Shown in pieces: positions 1-10,046 of a DNA stretch of 22,701 nt. The DNA comes from a virus. The stretch covers positions 66,798 through 89,498 of the IMG/VR virus record IMGVR_UViG_3300002231_000752. The stretch is one strand, 5' to 3'. The position numbers and the translations under genes are program-made. Every line of letters starts with the position of its first letter. The stretch's first letter is position 1. Under the pieces are notes generated by a model. That model worked only from the letters and a program-made list of their open reading frames with translations. It searched no databases and was not told the origin of the DNA.

Positions 1-1785
1 GATCATTGTACATGCAAGACCGTTTGTATCATTAGCCAAACCACCAAGAATAGCAGAACGATTTCCAGATGCAGTATTTTGATAACCCCCTGCAACAACC
101 GAGTGTATAACAGATGCAGTATTACCATCACCACCTGCTATAGTTGAATAATCACCAGATGCTGTATTGTTTCTACCACCACCTACAGTTGAAGCTTTAT
201 AAGCAGAAGCAGTATTACACTCACCACCACCAACTGTATTAGTATAGCTACCAGATGCAGAATTTTCTTTACCACCACCAACTGTACCATAACCACTAGA
301 TGAAGTATTATTTTTACCACCACCTACTGTTGTCCACCCATATCCACTAGTTGATGTGGCACTATTACCACTACCACCACCAATTACAGAACAAGCACCA
401 GAAGCACAATTATGATCACCACCACCAACAAATGATGCTGGGGCAACAGCAGAAACTGCACACCCACCACCAATTGTTGAATAAACAGCACCACTACCAA
501 TACAATTATCTCGTCCACCACCAATGAACGCTTGATCTGAATTAACATCATTTCGGTCACCACCAACTATTACTGATGAGGCTTGACCGTTTCGTACAAT
601 ATTATTACTCCCACTACCAATAAAGGATTGTCCACCACAAGATTCATTAGAAGTACCACCAACAACTATGGCAGTATTAGCAAGTGCTTTATTACAATCA
701 CCACCAACAACAATAGAATAGTATCCTGATGCAGTATTGCATCTACCACCACCAACTGTTGCAAAATCAGTTGTTGCATTATTGCATCTACCACCACCAA
801 CTGTTGCATATCCAATATAGTAACCAGATGCAGTATTCTCTCCTCCACCACCAATAGTGTTTTTGCCATAAGTTCCAGATATTGTGTTAGCACAACCACC
901 AGCAACTAATGAGTGAGGACTTGAAACTGTATTATTTTGTCCACCACCAATTACAGAACAAGCACCAGAAGCAGCTTGAGCAGCACCAGTACGGGATGTC
1001 TGAAAATCAATAGCATTAGCACCTCTAGCATTACCAGCAGGTGAACCCTCATCATCAGGTTTTATAGATTTGTTAGCAGCTTGTGAAGTGCCACCACCAC
1101 CACCAGGAGAAATTGTTCCCGTTGCAGATATATTACCGAAAACTGTTAAATTGTTTGTGTGTAAAGTATTATCAGCAACTGCGGTGATATTGTTACCAAC
1201 AATCATGGCAGCAGAAACTGCACTTGTAACAGTATTAAGTGTTCCACCAAGAATTGCAGAACAAAGACCTGCTACAACGTTATCTTTACCACCACCAACA
1301 AATGTATAACCAGCAGTAGTATGATTATTTCTACCACCACCGATTACTGTACATTCAGCAGTAGCACAATTATTTATACCACCACCAACAAATGATTGTT
1401 GAGATGCACAGTTTGCAGAACCGCCAGCGATTGTCGCATTACTACCAATAGCAGTATTATTGTTACCACCACCAACAAATGAAGCTCCACCACATGCAGC
1501 ATTATCAGTACCACCAGCAATAGTATCACCTGAATCTCCTGATCCAATTTCAGCAGCATTGTTATTAACACCACCACCAATTGTAGAGTAGTATCCAGAT
1601 GCTGTATTATTTTGCCCACCAGCAACTGTTCCAGCGTAGTAAGAAGCACTATTAGAACTACCACCACCTACTGTTGCACAATAGCCAGAAGCGGTATTAC
1701 TAATACCACCAGCAATTGTAGAACCACCACCAGACGCTGTATTATTTTGTCCACCAGCTATTACAGAACTTGCTCCTGCTGCAAT
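1..1785 (-). repeat. Coding repeat arrays (GGG-x-x-N-x-A units) in first fibre gene
   Basis: Imperfect repeats of about 42-54 bases recur throughout, visible on the + strand as CCACCACCAA(C/T)-TGTTG blocks. They keep the reading frame and encode the glycine-rich beta-roll units. The arrays are interrupted around 1020-1240 by the neck and linker between the two cassettes. Confidence 0.8.
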
Positions 1786-2052
1786 TTGTGTTGCTGCTGC
1801 TTTAGATGTTTGTAAATCTACCGAATTAGCACCACGACTATTACCAACAGTTACACCTTCATTGATTGCTGAAATAGCAAGAGAAGTTATGTTTTGTACG
1901 GTACCAGTTTTGCCTGCTATATCCCAAACTGCACTGTTACTTACTACAGTGGTTTGTATTAGATTAACATCGCCAGCATCTGTAACAACACTGCCGCTTA
2001 CAGTAACACTATTCAGTGATAAGATTCCATCATTTACTACTAATTTGCCCAT
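1..2052 (-). CDS. Large repeat-rich tail fibre / adhesin-like protein, 3' end beyond window
   Basis: An open frame of 684 codons starts at the ATG at 2052 and is still open at the window edge, so the C-terminus is missing. After about 90 residues of non-repetitive N-terminus there are two cassettes. Each opens with a RGAN(S/A)(V/I)D(L/F)QTS-type segment and continues as many 14-18 residue repeats of the form GGG-x-x-N-x-A-S-G-x-x-S-(T/V)-(I/V). Array 1 covers roughly residues 91-270, array 2 from about 364 to the edge. Array 1 ends in a neck-like segment (AMIVGNN...LHTNNLTVFGN) followed by a Gly-rich linker near residues 315-325. The repeats resemble the left-handed beta-roll heads of trimeric adhesins, which fits a virion fibre that touches the host surface. 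It lies 22 bases after a paralogue. The upstream GAGAG is a weak ribosome site. Fibre role is inferred; the repeat architecture is seen directly. Confidence 0.75.
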   Translation of the reverse strand, partial: MGKLVVNDGILSLNSVTVSGSVVTDAGDVNLIQTTVVSNSAVWDIAGKTGTVQNITSLAISAINEGVTVGNSRGANSVDLQTSKAAATQIAAGASSVIAGGQNNTASGGGSTIAGGISNTASGYCATVGGGSSNSASYYAGTVAGGQNNTASGYYSTIGGGVNNNAAEIGSGDSGDTIAGGTDNAACGGASFVGGGNNNTAIGSNATIAGGSANCASQQSFVGGGINNCATAECTVIGGGRNNHTTAGYTFVGGGKDNVVAGLCSAILGGTLNTVTSAVSAAMIVGNNITAVADNTLHTNNLTVFGNISATGTISPGGGGGTSQAANKSIKPDDEGSPAGNARGANAIDFQTSRTGAAQAASGACSVIGGGQNNTVSSPHSLVAGGCANTISGTYGKNTIGGGGENTASGYYIGYATVGGGRCNNATTDFATVGGGRCNTASGYYSIVVGGDCNKALANTAIVVGGTSNESCGGQSFIGSGSNNIVRNGQASSVIVGGDRNDVNSDQAFIGGGRDNCIGSGAVYSTIGGGCAVSAVAPASFVGGGDHNCASGACSVIGGGSGNSATSTSGYGWTTVGGGKNNTSSSGYGTVGGGKENSASGSYTNTVGGGECNTASAYKASTVGGGRNNTASGDYSTIAGGDGNTASVIHSVVAGGYQNTASGNRSAILGGLANDTNGLACTMI

Positions 2053-2074
2053 TTTTATTCTCTCAAATACTTAG

Positions 2075-4675
2075 TTATATTGCCCTTCTTGTACCCTTAA
2101 CAGTCCAACCACTAGTTGAGGCATCTGTTATTAGAATTGCGTTATTTTGTGACATTATTCCTGACAATATTAATGGTGAGGTATCACCAATATCCGTTGT
2201 CGCTGTTTGCGTGAATTGGATATAAGGTGAGATATCACTCCATGTCATCATAAAATTGGTTACCCTTGTTGCTGATACATTGTAAACAACCAAATCATAA
2301 AAGACTCCCTTATATGATCCAGAAGGAACAGAATCTATTGTACTTATACCTAGTCCTAATGTAGTACTATCAATTTCAGTACCCCAAATTCCACTAGTGT
2401 CATTAACATTACTATATACCGAATCCCAGTTTGCGCTTGTATCCGCAACATTACTATATACCGAATCCCAGTTTGCACTTGTATCTGTGACTGAAGTATA
2501 TACTGAATTCCAGTTTGCGCTTGTATCCGCAACATTAGTGATATCTATTCTATTATCAATAATCTGTGTCTGAAGATATGTAATGTCATCTTGTACTGCT
2601 ACTGATGATATATCTAACCCACCGATACCACTAGTACCAATAGCCCAGGTATCGTTTCCTTCATTCCAAATAAACAGTGCGTTAGCAGAGGCTCCCCTCT
2701 TAATAGTGATACCAGCATTCTCTGTTGGTAATCCTGCCGTAACATTGGAATTAAGTGTTAATATGTTATCATCTATTGTGACATCTTCAGAATGTATAAT
2801 TGTTGCGGAACCTTCTACCGTTACACTTCCTACTTTGATATCAGCATAGTTAACATCATCAAGTGTACGGAGTTGTAATATGTTACCTACTTGCTTTAAT
2901 ATGGTTCCGTTAGCTGATCCACTAGCAAGAGCAAAGGTTGTTTTAGTAGTTCCTATATCAGTATTTTGTGTATGAGCTAATTCAATTGCTGATCCTACGT
3001 CACTACCATTAACTTCTATACTGTAAGCACTTAAATTACTAATAAGAATCGTACTACCAGTGGATTTGATTGGAACTCCACCAATGAATAATGTATCAGC
3101 AGAAAAATGTCCGTCATTAGCAGAAAGATTTCCTTGTGCAGAAATATTACCAAACACTGTAATGTTGTTTGCATGTAGTGTATCTTCTGATACTGCTGAT
3201 ATATCATTACCAATTATCATGGCACCAGAAAGTGATTTAGTATCGTTATTTCTACCACCAAGAATGCCTGAGTAGTAACCCGAAGCTCTATTGTTTAAAC
3301 CACCAGCTATTGTTGTTGCTAAACCAGGTGCACAGTTTATAGTACCACCAGCTACTGTTGAATAGTCACCACCAGAATAATTCCATCCACCACCACCGAC
3401 TACTGAATATTCTCCACAAGCACTAAGATTAGTACCACCAGCAATTGTGGACCAATTACCAGCCGCTATATTAAATTGACCACCACCTACTGTTCCAGCC
3501 AACATTGTAATGCAATTATTAAAACCACCAGCTATTGTATTATTGCCACTAAGTGTACGATTATATCCACCACCACCTATTGTTGAATTAAGTTGATGTG
3601 TACTATTAAAAGAACCACCAGCTATTACTGATTGCGACCCTAACGCACAATTTGCAGTACCACCACCAATTGTTGATCCTTGTCCAGTAGCAATATTACT
3701 ATTACCACCACCAATTGTTGATTGACAATATGATGCAGTATTGAGCCAACCACCACCTATTGTTGAATGACAACCATCTGCTACACTACTTACTCCGCCA
3801 CCAACTGTTGAATACGGGCCAGAAGCGGTATTACCAATACCTCCAATTACAACGGAAGCCATTCCTGATGCTACTTGGGTAGAGAAACTCCTACCTGTTT
3901 GAAGGTCTACTGAATTAACACCCCTTGCATCCCCAATAGGACTTCCTGGGTTAGTGGCTGAAATTGCAAGTGTGGTTGCATTCTGAACACTACCAGCATT
4001 AGCACCAACAACCCATGATGCACTATTAGCACCTACTGTAGTATATGTTGAATTCCAATTATTGGACGATGTAGAAATAGCAGTAGTATTATCATATATT
4101 GCACCGCTCAAATATACAATATCACTATCATTGTTTGTAATGTTTGTTGAGTTAGTATCTATTGAACTGCTAAGATAAGTAACATCAGATTCTAGATTGG
4201 TAATATTTGTGGAGTTAGTATCAATAGACGCACTCAAATATATTACATCAGAGGTAATAATAGCAATATTAGTCGTGTTGATATCAATTGATGCACTGAG
4301 GTAGGATATATCAGTGGATTCTTCCCAACTATCACTAAGAGTGTTTACTTGTGTATAGGCTGAGTCCCAATTACCAGATACTTGGGCTATGTTTGCAATG
4401 TTTGATGTATTAACATCAATTGATGCACTGAGGTAGGATATATCAGTGGATTCTTCCCATAAGGCACTAAAAGTATTAACTGTAGTGTGGGTAGAATCCC
4501 AATTACCAGAAGCAGCGGTTATTGCTGAAAGACTATTTTGGGAAGTTCCTAGATTATCATCAATAGATTCTATTGCTAATTGAGCAGTTGAACCAGAAAT
4601 GATATCTAAGTTCTTTTCGTTTACTGAGACCTGCTTTGCAGGCATTCTTTGGACATTGAATAAAAATGGACTCAT
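2075..4675 (-). CDS. Large tail fibre / structural protein with coiled N-terminal repeats and glycine-rich head repeats
   Basis: This 866-residue protein is a paralogue of its downstream neighbour. Residues ~45-215 hold repeats of YLSASID-N-(T/S)-(N/T)-I and SGNWDS-type units, likely a trimeric stalk. Residues ~275-475 are GGG-x-x-N-x-A head repeats. Residues ~480-515 carry the same neck segment as the neighbour (AMIIGND...LHANNITVFGN). Around 630-680 lies the element DNILTLNSNVT...PTENAGI...WNEGNDTWAIG, a module I recognise from phage tail fibres. Near 735-790 there are 14-residue tandem repeats (TSANWDSVYSNV), followed by a unique C-terminal domain. A second Met at residue 11 is an alternative start; neither has a good ribosome site. 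GATAAATA lies 8 bases upstream of the ATG and resembles a T4 late promoter. Virion fibre is a strong inference; receptor and tail position are unknown. Confidence 0.8.
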   Translation of the reverse strand: MSPFLFNVQRMPAKQVSVNEKNLDIISGSTAQLAIESIDDNLGTSQNSLSAITAASGNWDSTHTTVNTFSALWEESTDISYLSASIDVNTSNIANIAQVSGNWDSAYTQVNTLSDSWEESTDISYLSASIDINTTNIAIITSDVIYLSASIDTNSTNITNLESDVTYLSSSIDTNSTNITNNDSDIVYLSGAIYDNTTAISTSSNNWNSTYTTVGANSASWVVGANAGSVQNATTLAISATNPGSPIGDARGVNSVDLQTGRSFSTQVASGMASVVIGGIGNTASGPYSTVGGGVSSVADGCHSTIGGGWLNTASYCQSTIGGGNSNIATGQGSTIGGGTANCALGSQSVIAGGSFNSTHQLNSTIGGGGYNRTLSGNNTIAGGFNNCITMLAGTVGGGQFNIAAGNWSTIAGGTNLSACGEYSVVGGGGWNYSGGDYSTVAGGTINCAPGLATTIAGGLNNRASGYYSGILGGRNNDTKSLSGAMIIGNDISAVSEDTLHANNITVFGNISAQGNLSANDGHFSADTLFIGGVPIKSTGSTILISNLSAYSIEVNGSDVGSAIELAHTQNTDIGTTKTTFALASGSANGTILKQVGNILQLRTLDDVNYADIKVGSVTVEGSATIIHSEDVTIDDNILTLNSNVTAGLPTENAGITIKRGASANALFIWNEGNDTWAIGTSGIGGLDISSVAVQDDITYLQTQIIDNRIDITNVADTSANWNSVYTSVTDTSANWDSVYSNVADTSANWDSVYSNVNDTSGIWGTEIDSTTLGLGISTIDSVPSGSYKGVFYDLVVYNVSATRVTNFMMTWSDISPYIQFTQTATTDIGDTSPLILSGIMSQNNAILITDASTSGWTVKGTRRAI
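2385..2540 (-). repeat. 42-base tandem repeats encoding 14-residue units
   Basis: About three units with a 42-base period (for example starts at 2406 and 2448) encode TSANW(N/D)SVY(T/S)(S/N)V-x-D. They form a short repeat before the C-terminal domain of the 866-residue fibre protein. Confidence 0.75.
3250..3850 (-). repeat. Coding repeat array (GGG-x-x-N-x-A units) in second fibre gene
   Basis: The same glycine-rich repeat type as in the first fibre gene, in frame, encoding roughly residues 275-475 of the 866-residue protein. The units are diverged in DNA sequence, so this is an old protein repeat rather than a recent DNA duplication. Confidence 0.75.
4283..4459 (-). repeat. Pair of identical 45-base direct repeats in fibre stalk
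   Basis: The 45 bases at 4283-4327 and 4415-4459 are identical, 132 bases (44 codons) apart, and encode WEESTDISYLSASID. Identity at DNA level points to a recent in-frame duplication of a stalk segment. Confidence 0.85.
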
Positions 4676-4683
4676 AACATAAT

Positions 4684-4691
4684 TATTTATC
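4684..4691 (-). promoter_or_regulatory. Possible T4-type late promoter of fibre gene
   Basis: GATAAATA on the minus strand differs by one base from the T4 late consensus TATAAATA. Its downstream flank (ATTATGT) closely matches that of the exact TATAAATA before the HNH gene (CTTATGT). It ends 8 bases before the ATG at 4675. Confidence 0.4.
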
Positions 4692-4701
4692 CATTAGTCT
4701 C

Positions 4702-7700
4702 TTATCCCTTAGATTTTTTGAGTTTTTCTCGATCCTTTTCTAAATGCTCAGTCAAACCCATCAAATCACATGTTCCGCCTGCACATGCTTGTCCAGCCCC
4801 ACCGAAGTCTTTTGAGGTGAATTCTTCTTCGTAGTATTCTGACCAATCTACATCCTTATAGTCTCGCTTAAGATCACACCAAATCTTCCAATTTTGGACA
4901 TCTTTTAGGCAATATGTCATCTTTCTGATGTCATTGTCAAAGTACTTCTCTGCAAACTTCTCTGCTCTTGTACGAACCTTGCGCTTTTCGTAATAATTCT
5001 TCACGTTACTTTGCAACCAAGCTCGTAAAAGTTTATCTGGAGATTCAGGAGACAATCCTTCTTCTTTCCACTTTACTCCATTGCTTATCAGATCTTCTTC
5101 TATCTTTTTCCTTTAGCTTCTCCACATCCAGTATCTCACCAATACCTAATATAGAATCACAAGCTGACCAAAGAATTCTCATCAAAAGACATCATTGGCT
5201 GCTACAATTAGACCACTGGCTAAAACAGAAGCATCACCATATTCTCTAACTAATTCATAAGGAGTATAGACAGCAGTGAACGGAGATTGTGGATAATCCT
5301 TATCGCCTGACATTGGAAGGATTGAAATACCAGCAAACCAACCTCTGTTCCTATAGATAAAACTTTCTATCTTATCCCATTCATCTGGTTTTACATTAAT
5401 GGTATTTGAAACATTGTGTCTGAGCCATGGTTCAGCACATGTATCTTTACGTGTTCCATACTCAACCCAATTCTGTTGTGTCAATCTAACATTCTCAAGT
5501 AATGTCAAAGCATCAACATCGTTCTTTGTCTTTGCACCATCAGGAACTTCACACAAAAAGGTAATTACTTGATCTGTTCCACCATTTGACCATACAGAAT
5601 TCTCTACGGCTGTTGGGTTATAATTTTTGAAGAACTTCAAAGGAGCTTCAAGATTATTTGCTTGAACTCTTCTGAAATATCTACGTGCATGATGAGGATG
5701 AATACCAGACGCTGTTCCCAAAATGCAGCTTGTTGTACCTGCTGGCTTCACGCACGTTGCTCTCGCGCACCTGTTGACACCAATTATTGGTGCAAGACGA
5801 TCATTCACTTCAAGTATGAGCTTTGCTCCCTTGCGTTGAATCTTGGGATCGAATGCTATCTCTGGTACATCAGCCATTCCTGTCATTGATACACCAAGAA
5901 GTGCTTCTCTCTTTACAATGTTATTTGTCACTTCTCCAAGATATGGGAAGTTATCATAAGAAGCTTGCATGGTTCCTAGAATAGCAGCAGCTTTACACGA
6001 CTCCAAAAACTTTTCCTCGTTGTTGGCCTTCTTCATGTTAATCTCACAGAGATTACAATTATGTACAACTAATCCATTAGCATTAAAATTATGTGTACTA
6101 TTGGCACTTATATCATATACGGGTTCTCTTCCAAGATAAGAAATATTTTCTAGTTTAAATAATCCACGCTTAGATGATCCGTTCTTCTCCCATGTTATGT
6201 TATTTAAATCTGTTTGTTTTCTTGGATGTATTCTAAATCCTATTTTATTTTTAAATAAAGTAATATCATCTCTATGACCAATATACAAAATCGATTGGTT
6301 TTTATTATCTCTTTTTCTTTTATGATTAGTAACTCTTGATGTTATTCCAAATTCCGTTAAAGCAATTTGAAGTGAACTAGCTAAATCTTCATTGGCTATT
6401 GTTATAGATATTCTCTTATTTCCGTTTTTGTTTATAACAGATCCATCAGCGCAGAATAAAGATGAAATATATCTTGCTTTATCATCTTTAGAAGATGTCC
6501 AATAAGACTTCATTATATTTTTGTCATGTGCTCTTCCATTTGATAATCCCCACCTTGATAATATTTTTTCTTTCTTGTTTTTATTTGTTATGTTATATGT
6601 TCTAACTTTGGAATCTTTATCTATATCAAACTTGATATTACCATATCTATTTCCATAATTACCACCATCGATTTCATTAACAAAAGTTTCGAATAATGGT
6701 ACTAACTTCTTTTCGGCTATATTATCTTCTTCGCTTCCAAAAACAATACCAAAACTATTATCACCAGAACACCATCCATCACCTAAATTCCACCCCAAAA
6801 GATCAAAATTATTAGGTTTATAATCTTTAATATCATATGTAACTTTATCATTAGATAATGTTTCATTTGCAGATATTAACATGTCTGTTCCTACAACCAA
6901 ATCACTCACTCTTACATACCCTCGTTGTGTTAACAAAGAATGATTTGCAGTTGCTTTAAGGATAGGTCCACTTTTAGTTCTTATTTCATAAACGTCCTTT
7001 ATACCTGTATTAAATACAGATGCTGGAACAATTATGTTATCCGTTAAATCATTAATTCCTTTATTGTCATTCTTAAATGTAGATACTACATTTATATTAT
7101 TTTCTAATTCATCAATTCTTATATACCCTCTGTCTGTTTGAACTAATGTATCTCCAGTCAAACAGAACTGCCAACCAGAATTACCGTCATCATCATACGC
7201 TCTCATGCCAATCTCTACGCATGGATTGTAAAGAGCTTCTCTGTTGTCTGTCCAAATAAATCCAGGCTCACCAAACTCCTTAACAGATTCCATCAACTTG
7301 GCAAAAAGTTCTCTGGGTGTATCATCTCTCACAAGTAGAGCAGAATTATTGGAACGTCCGCGCTGTGGATTATCTCTTCTCCATGCACCGACCTTTGCAT
7401 TACGCATGTCGTCATCTTCTGGTGAGAATATACAAATAGTTGCGGAGCGTCGAACACCACCAGACAAGACCGCATCAGAAGAATGCATTATAACATCATA
7501 AGCATCAATTGATCTAAGTCTGTTGTTAAACTTGATACACTTGTTCAATAGGACTTGTATCTTGATAATAGAATTGCGAAGACCATCTGGGCCTGGAGCC
7601 TTTGAACCAAAAGATATTGGAGCACCAGCAGGACGGATCAACGAGTAGTCAAAGTTTACTGTGTAGCCTTTATACTCTGGGAATGGAACATCACCAACAA

Positions 7701-8178
7701 AATACGAAGACATTAAAACTCCAATAGCATCTGCCCATCCTTCAATGCTATCTGGAATCACATACGTCTTTGTTCCTTTGGTTCGTTCTTTTATCTTTGG
7801 GAGTTTAGCTATGTGTTGTGATTGAACAGAAAATCCAACCCCACAACCGCAAAGCAAAAGGAACATGGACTCTTGGAAAAAACGTGGCCTATCACAATAG
7901 GAAACTGTGCAGTTATAAAGTCGAGCATTCTTCTTTATAATTGGATCGCCGCCAAATTGCAAAGCTCGTTGGGAACCAAGAACGCGTTTTTGCATGACCA
8001 TTCGTTTTACAAAATCAAAGTCTTCTTTTATTTCAGGTAGTTTGTCAGAAAACTTTTGTTCATGCATATCGAACACTCTATCAACTTGCTCGATCCATGT
8101 CTCTCTTCTATTTTCTTCTGGTATGTAACGCGCATATTTTGAGACTCTAGTATATTCTTGTAACGCTTGAATTGACAT
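4702..8178 (-). CDS. nrdJ: Class II (adenosylcobalamin-dependent) ribonucleotide reductase with intein; 3' end frameshifted
   Basis: Reduces ribonucleotides to deoxyribonucleotides; the family is the monomeric B12 type (RTPR-like). Visible motifs: NCTVSYC (C90, redox partner), NPCVEI (residues 318-323, with radical Cys320 and Glu322), CNLCEIN (second redox Cys, immediately after the intein) and VKPAGTTS. The frame stops at 5182, but minus-strand reading continues in other frames as DEN, LWSACDSILGIGEILD, then IEEDLISNG onward in the original frame, ending with the ACAGGTCDL redox tail typical of the family. Three single extra bases (near 5184-5187 TTTT, 5174-5177, 5105-5109 AAAAA) explain this. 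Corrected length is about 1157 residues, or about 788 without the intein, close to the 739 of the Lactobacillus enzyme. The ATG at 8178 has an AAGGAA site. The 4702-5055 frame is its C-terminus, not a separate gene. Confidence 0.9.
6058..7164 (-). mobile_element. Intein with LAGLIDADG homing endonuclease, inside RNR
   Basis: The 369-residue element starts at Cys339 (CLTGDTLVQTDRGYIRIDEL, block A) and ends in LVVHN followed by Cys (block G and +1 nucleophile). The block B motif TANHSLL is present. LLGWNLGDGW and YISSLFCADG are the two LAGLIDADG helices with their acidic residues. VYDISANSTHNF is block F. Precise removal joins WQF to CNLCEIN, restoring a conserved RNR motif. Splicing residues look intact, so it is probably active in splicing; endonuclease activity is inferred. 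It is visibly more AT-rich than the flanking exteins, consistent with acquisition. Confidence 0.95.
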
Positions 8179-8196
8179 TATTATTTCCTTTAGTCT

Positions 8197-8225
8197 ATTA
8201 TAACACAAGGTTATACTGGAATCAA
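8197..8225 (-). promoter_or_regulatory. Sigma70-type promoter for RNR
   Basis: Minus strand TTGATT (8220-8225), a 17-base spacer, then TATAAT (8197-8202) preceded by TGT (extended -10). Predicted start is near 8190, leaving a roughly 12-base leader holding AAGGAA before the ATG at 8178. It lies just after the portal stop codon, giving RNR its own early-type promoter behind a late gene. Confidence 0.75.
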
Positions 8226-8232
8226 AAAAGTT

Positions 8233-10026
8233 TTATGATGGTTTTGGTGCTTCAGTTGCCTGTGGTCTTTCACCACCAGCAACCATACCAGGTTGATTAG
8301 GACCAGGACCAAACTCTGGAGGAACATCTGGCCTAAACTTACCCAACTCAGCCTGTGCAGAACCAATACCAGCACCAGTAGCACCAGTAATATCGCCTAC
8401 AGCAGCTTCAAGCTCTCCTTGCTTCTCTCTGAAGTCAGGTCCGTTAGTTCTGATCTGTTCAATTTCCCACATAAGTTCGTTATCTTTACGAAGCCACTCT
8501 CTATTTTCAGCCATCATATCGTCTGTCCAATCAAGATAGTGTCTCTGTGAAAATGACTGAGATACTAATTCGTTATTACCCATGTTGTTATAGTTTGTGA
8601 ACTTCAAATCAAATGTCTGCTGTTCACGCATAATCATAAACTGAGTAGGTGTGTTGAAGGTAAGAATAAGTTCGTGTTCCTTAATCTTAAACTTCTCCCA
8701 GAAATTTCTGAGCTTAAGATGGACGATGAAAGAATCCTTCAACGCCATTACGAACTGTCGCTGTAGCCTCATTACGAATTTAGCAAAACGAAGTTCCTCA
8801 CGAGTAATTTCTGTTCCATCCTTAAATGAATCTTCAGGATTAAGTCTTCCAATAGGAACCTTAAGAGCCTTGTAAAGTTTCTTTACAAAGTACATAAGGT
8901 CATCAAGCTGTCCTAAGTTCTCACCACCCTGAAGTAGATCAACCTTAGTTCCTTCCTGGCCCTGCTTCTTAGCAAACCAAAATGAGTCTAGCATTGACTG
9001 TGGATCATAAACGTTCTGTACGCTCTTACCAGTTGTGTTATATGTCTTCCTTGACCAGTATTGCCTGATCAACTTCTGAAGGTAGGCTTCTGCCTTTGGT
9101 GCTGGCATGTTACCAACATCTACATAGAACACCAAACGTTCTGGTGCACGGACAAGTCTGTAAATAACAATAGAGTCTTCAATAAGTGAAAGCTGCTTGT
9201 ACGCTCTACGTGCATTCTCAATATAAGGTACACGCATTGTACGATCTTCATTCCAAAGACCAGAGTGAATATAAGTAATCTGGTTCTTGTCAAACACAAT
9301 GAGTTCTTCCTTCTTATTACCAGCACCTTGCTTGCCTTCTGGGACTGCACGACGAAGTAAGAATCCTGTGATCAATGAGTTCTGTACATTATCATAAACT
9401 GGATTGATCAATTCTGATGGAATACTGACAACACCTAGAACACCAAAGTCTGGTCTGTTCTGGGATATGACATTCTCAAAGAACAACTCGCCATCAATAA
9501 GCAATTGCCTGAAATATTCCCATCCTCTATCTTCTAGCTTAAAAATAGTTATGAACTTCTGCCATTCCTTTTTCAATTCCTTCTTGATATTGTCTTTGTA
9601 CTTGCCTTCGATATCGATTGTGATAATATTGCCCTCTTCATCCTTGACAATTGTTTCATCACAGATTTCATCGATAGCATCTGATACTTCAGCATAAGCG
9701 GCCATTCGCCTGTATTCTTGAATCCTACGAATCTTATCCACGTCCATGTTAGCATACATGTACTGATGATAATCTTTTATTGATCATAATGGCACCTTGG
9801 CCACTAGCAATATCTCTCTGTTCATCTCTTACTACGATGGATTGTTGGGCTATTCGCTCTTCTTTCCTTTTAGTAAGCTCATGAAAATCCTCATATTTTG
9901 GATTCAATGACGAAATATCGTCAATAATCCTGTGTGTATAAGGTAATTTTGAAATTAGTTGATCAATAAATGATTGTACTATTCTTTGTCGTTTCTGTTT
10001 CTATTTGGTCCATGACGTGATGGCAT
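8233..10026 (-). CDS. 20: Portal vertex protein gp20 (T4 type), N-terminus frameshifted
   Basis: The portal is the dodecameric head-tail connector through which DNA is packaged. The main frame (ATG 9759 to stop 8233, 508 residues) has RIQEYRRMAAYAEVSDAIDE, typical of the T4 portal N-terminal region, and the family middle part, and ends in a Pro/Gly-rich tail. The usual 50-90 residues before this are missing but can be read upstream in two other frames: MPSRHGPNRNR from the ATG at 10026 (good GGAG site), then QRIVQSFIDQLISKLPYTHR through QGAIMINK, joining DYHQYMYANMD. One missing base in an A run near 9990-10003 and one extra A at 9775-9778 restore a single ORF of about 597 residues. The start codon lies 20 bases after gp15. 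Identity is secure; that 10026 is the true start is inference. Confidence 0.88.
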
Positions 10027-10046
10027 CTTATTTTCTCCTAAACTAT

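Noticed and set aside
1371-1378. Exact TATAAATA on the minus strand as a late promoter
   Set aside because: It lies mid-gene where repeat codons GGT ATA AAT AAT produce it; no start codon or gene begins downstream.
1-1785. CRISPR-like or satellite array suggested by the regular ACCACCACC blocks
   Set aside because: Units vary in length and sequence, keep codon phase over 684 codons and have no unique spacers; they are protein repeats.
384-1815. Several short ORFs on both strands within the repeat region
   Set aside because: They lie in other frames of the continuous fibre ORF, are compositionally biased (Leu/Val- or Thr/Cys-rich) and lack ribosome sites.
4283-4459. 45-base identical repeats as ends of a mobile element
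   Set aside because: They are direct, in frame, and encode a repeated stalk segment; there is no transposase or target duplication.
4702-5055. Separate 117-residue gene downstream of RNR
   Set aside because: Its ACAGGTCDL tail and its reading frame show it is the C-terminus of the reductase, cut off by three one-base insertions.
7822-8040. Plus-strand ORF inside the RNR gene
   Set aside because: Antisense shadow of conserved reductase sequence; no ribosome site or recognisable content.
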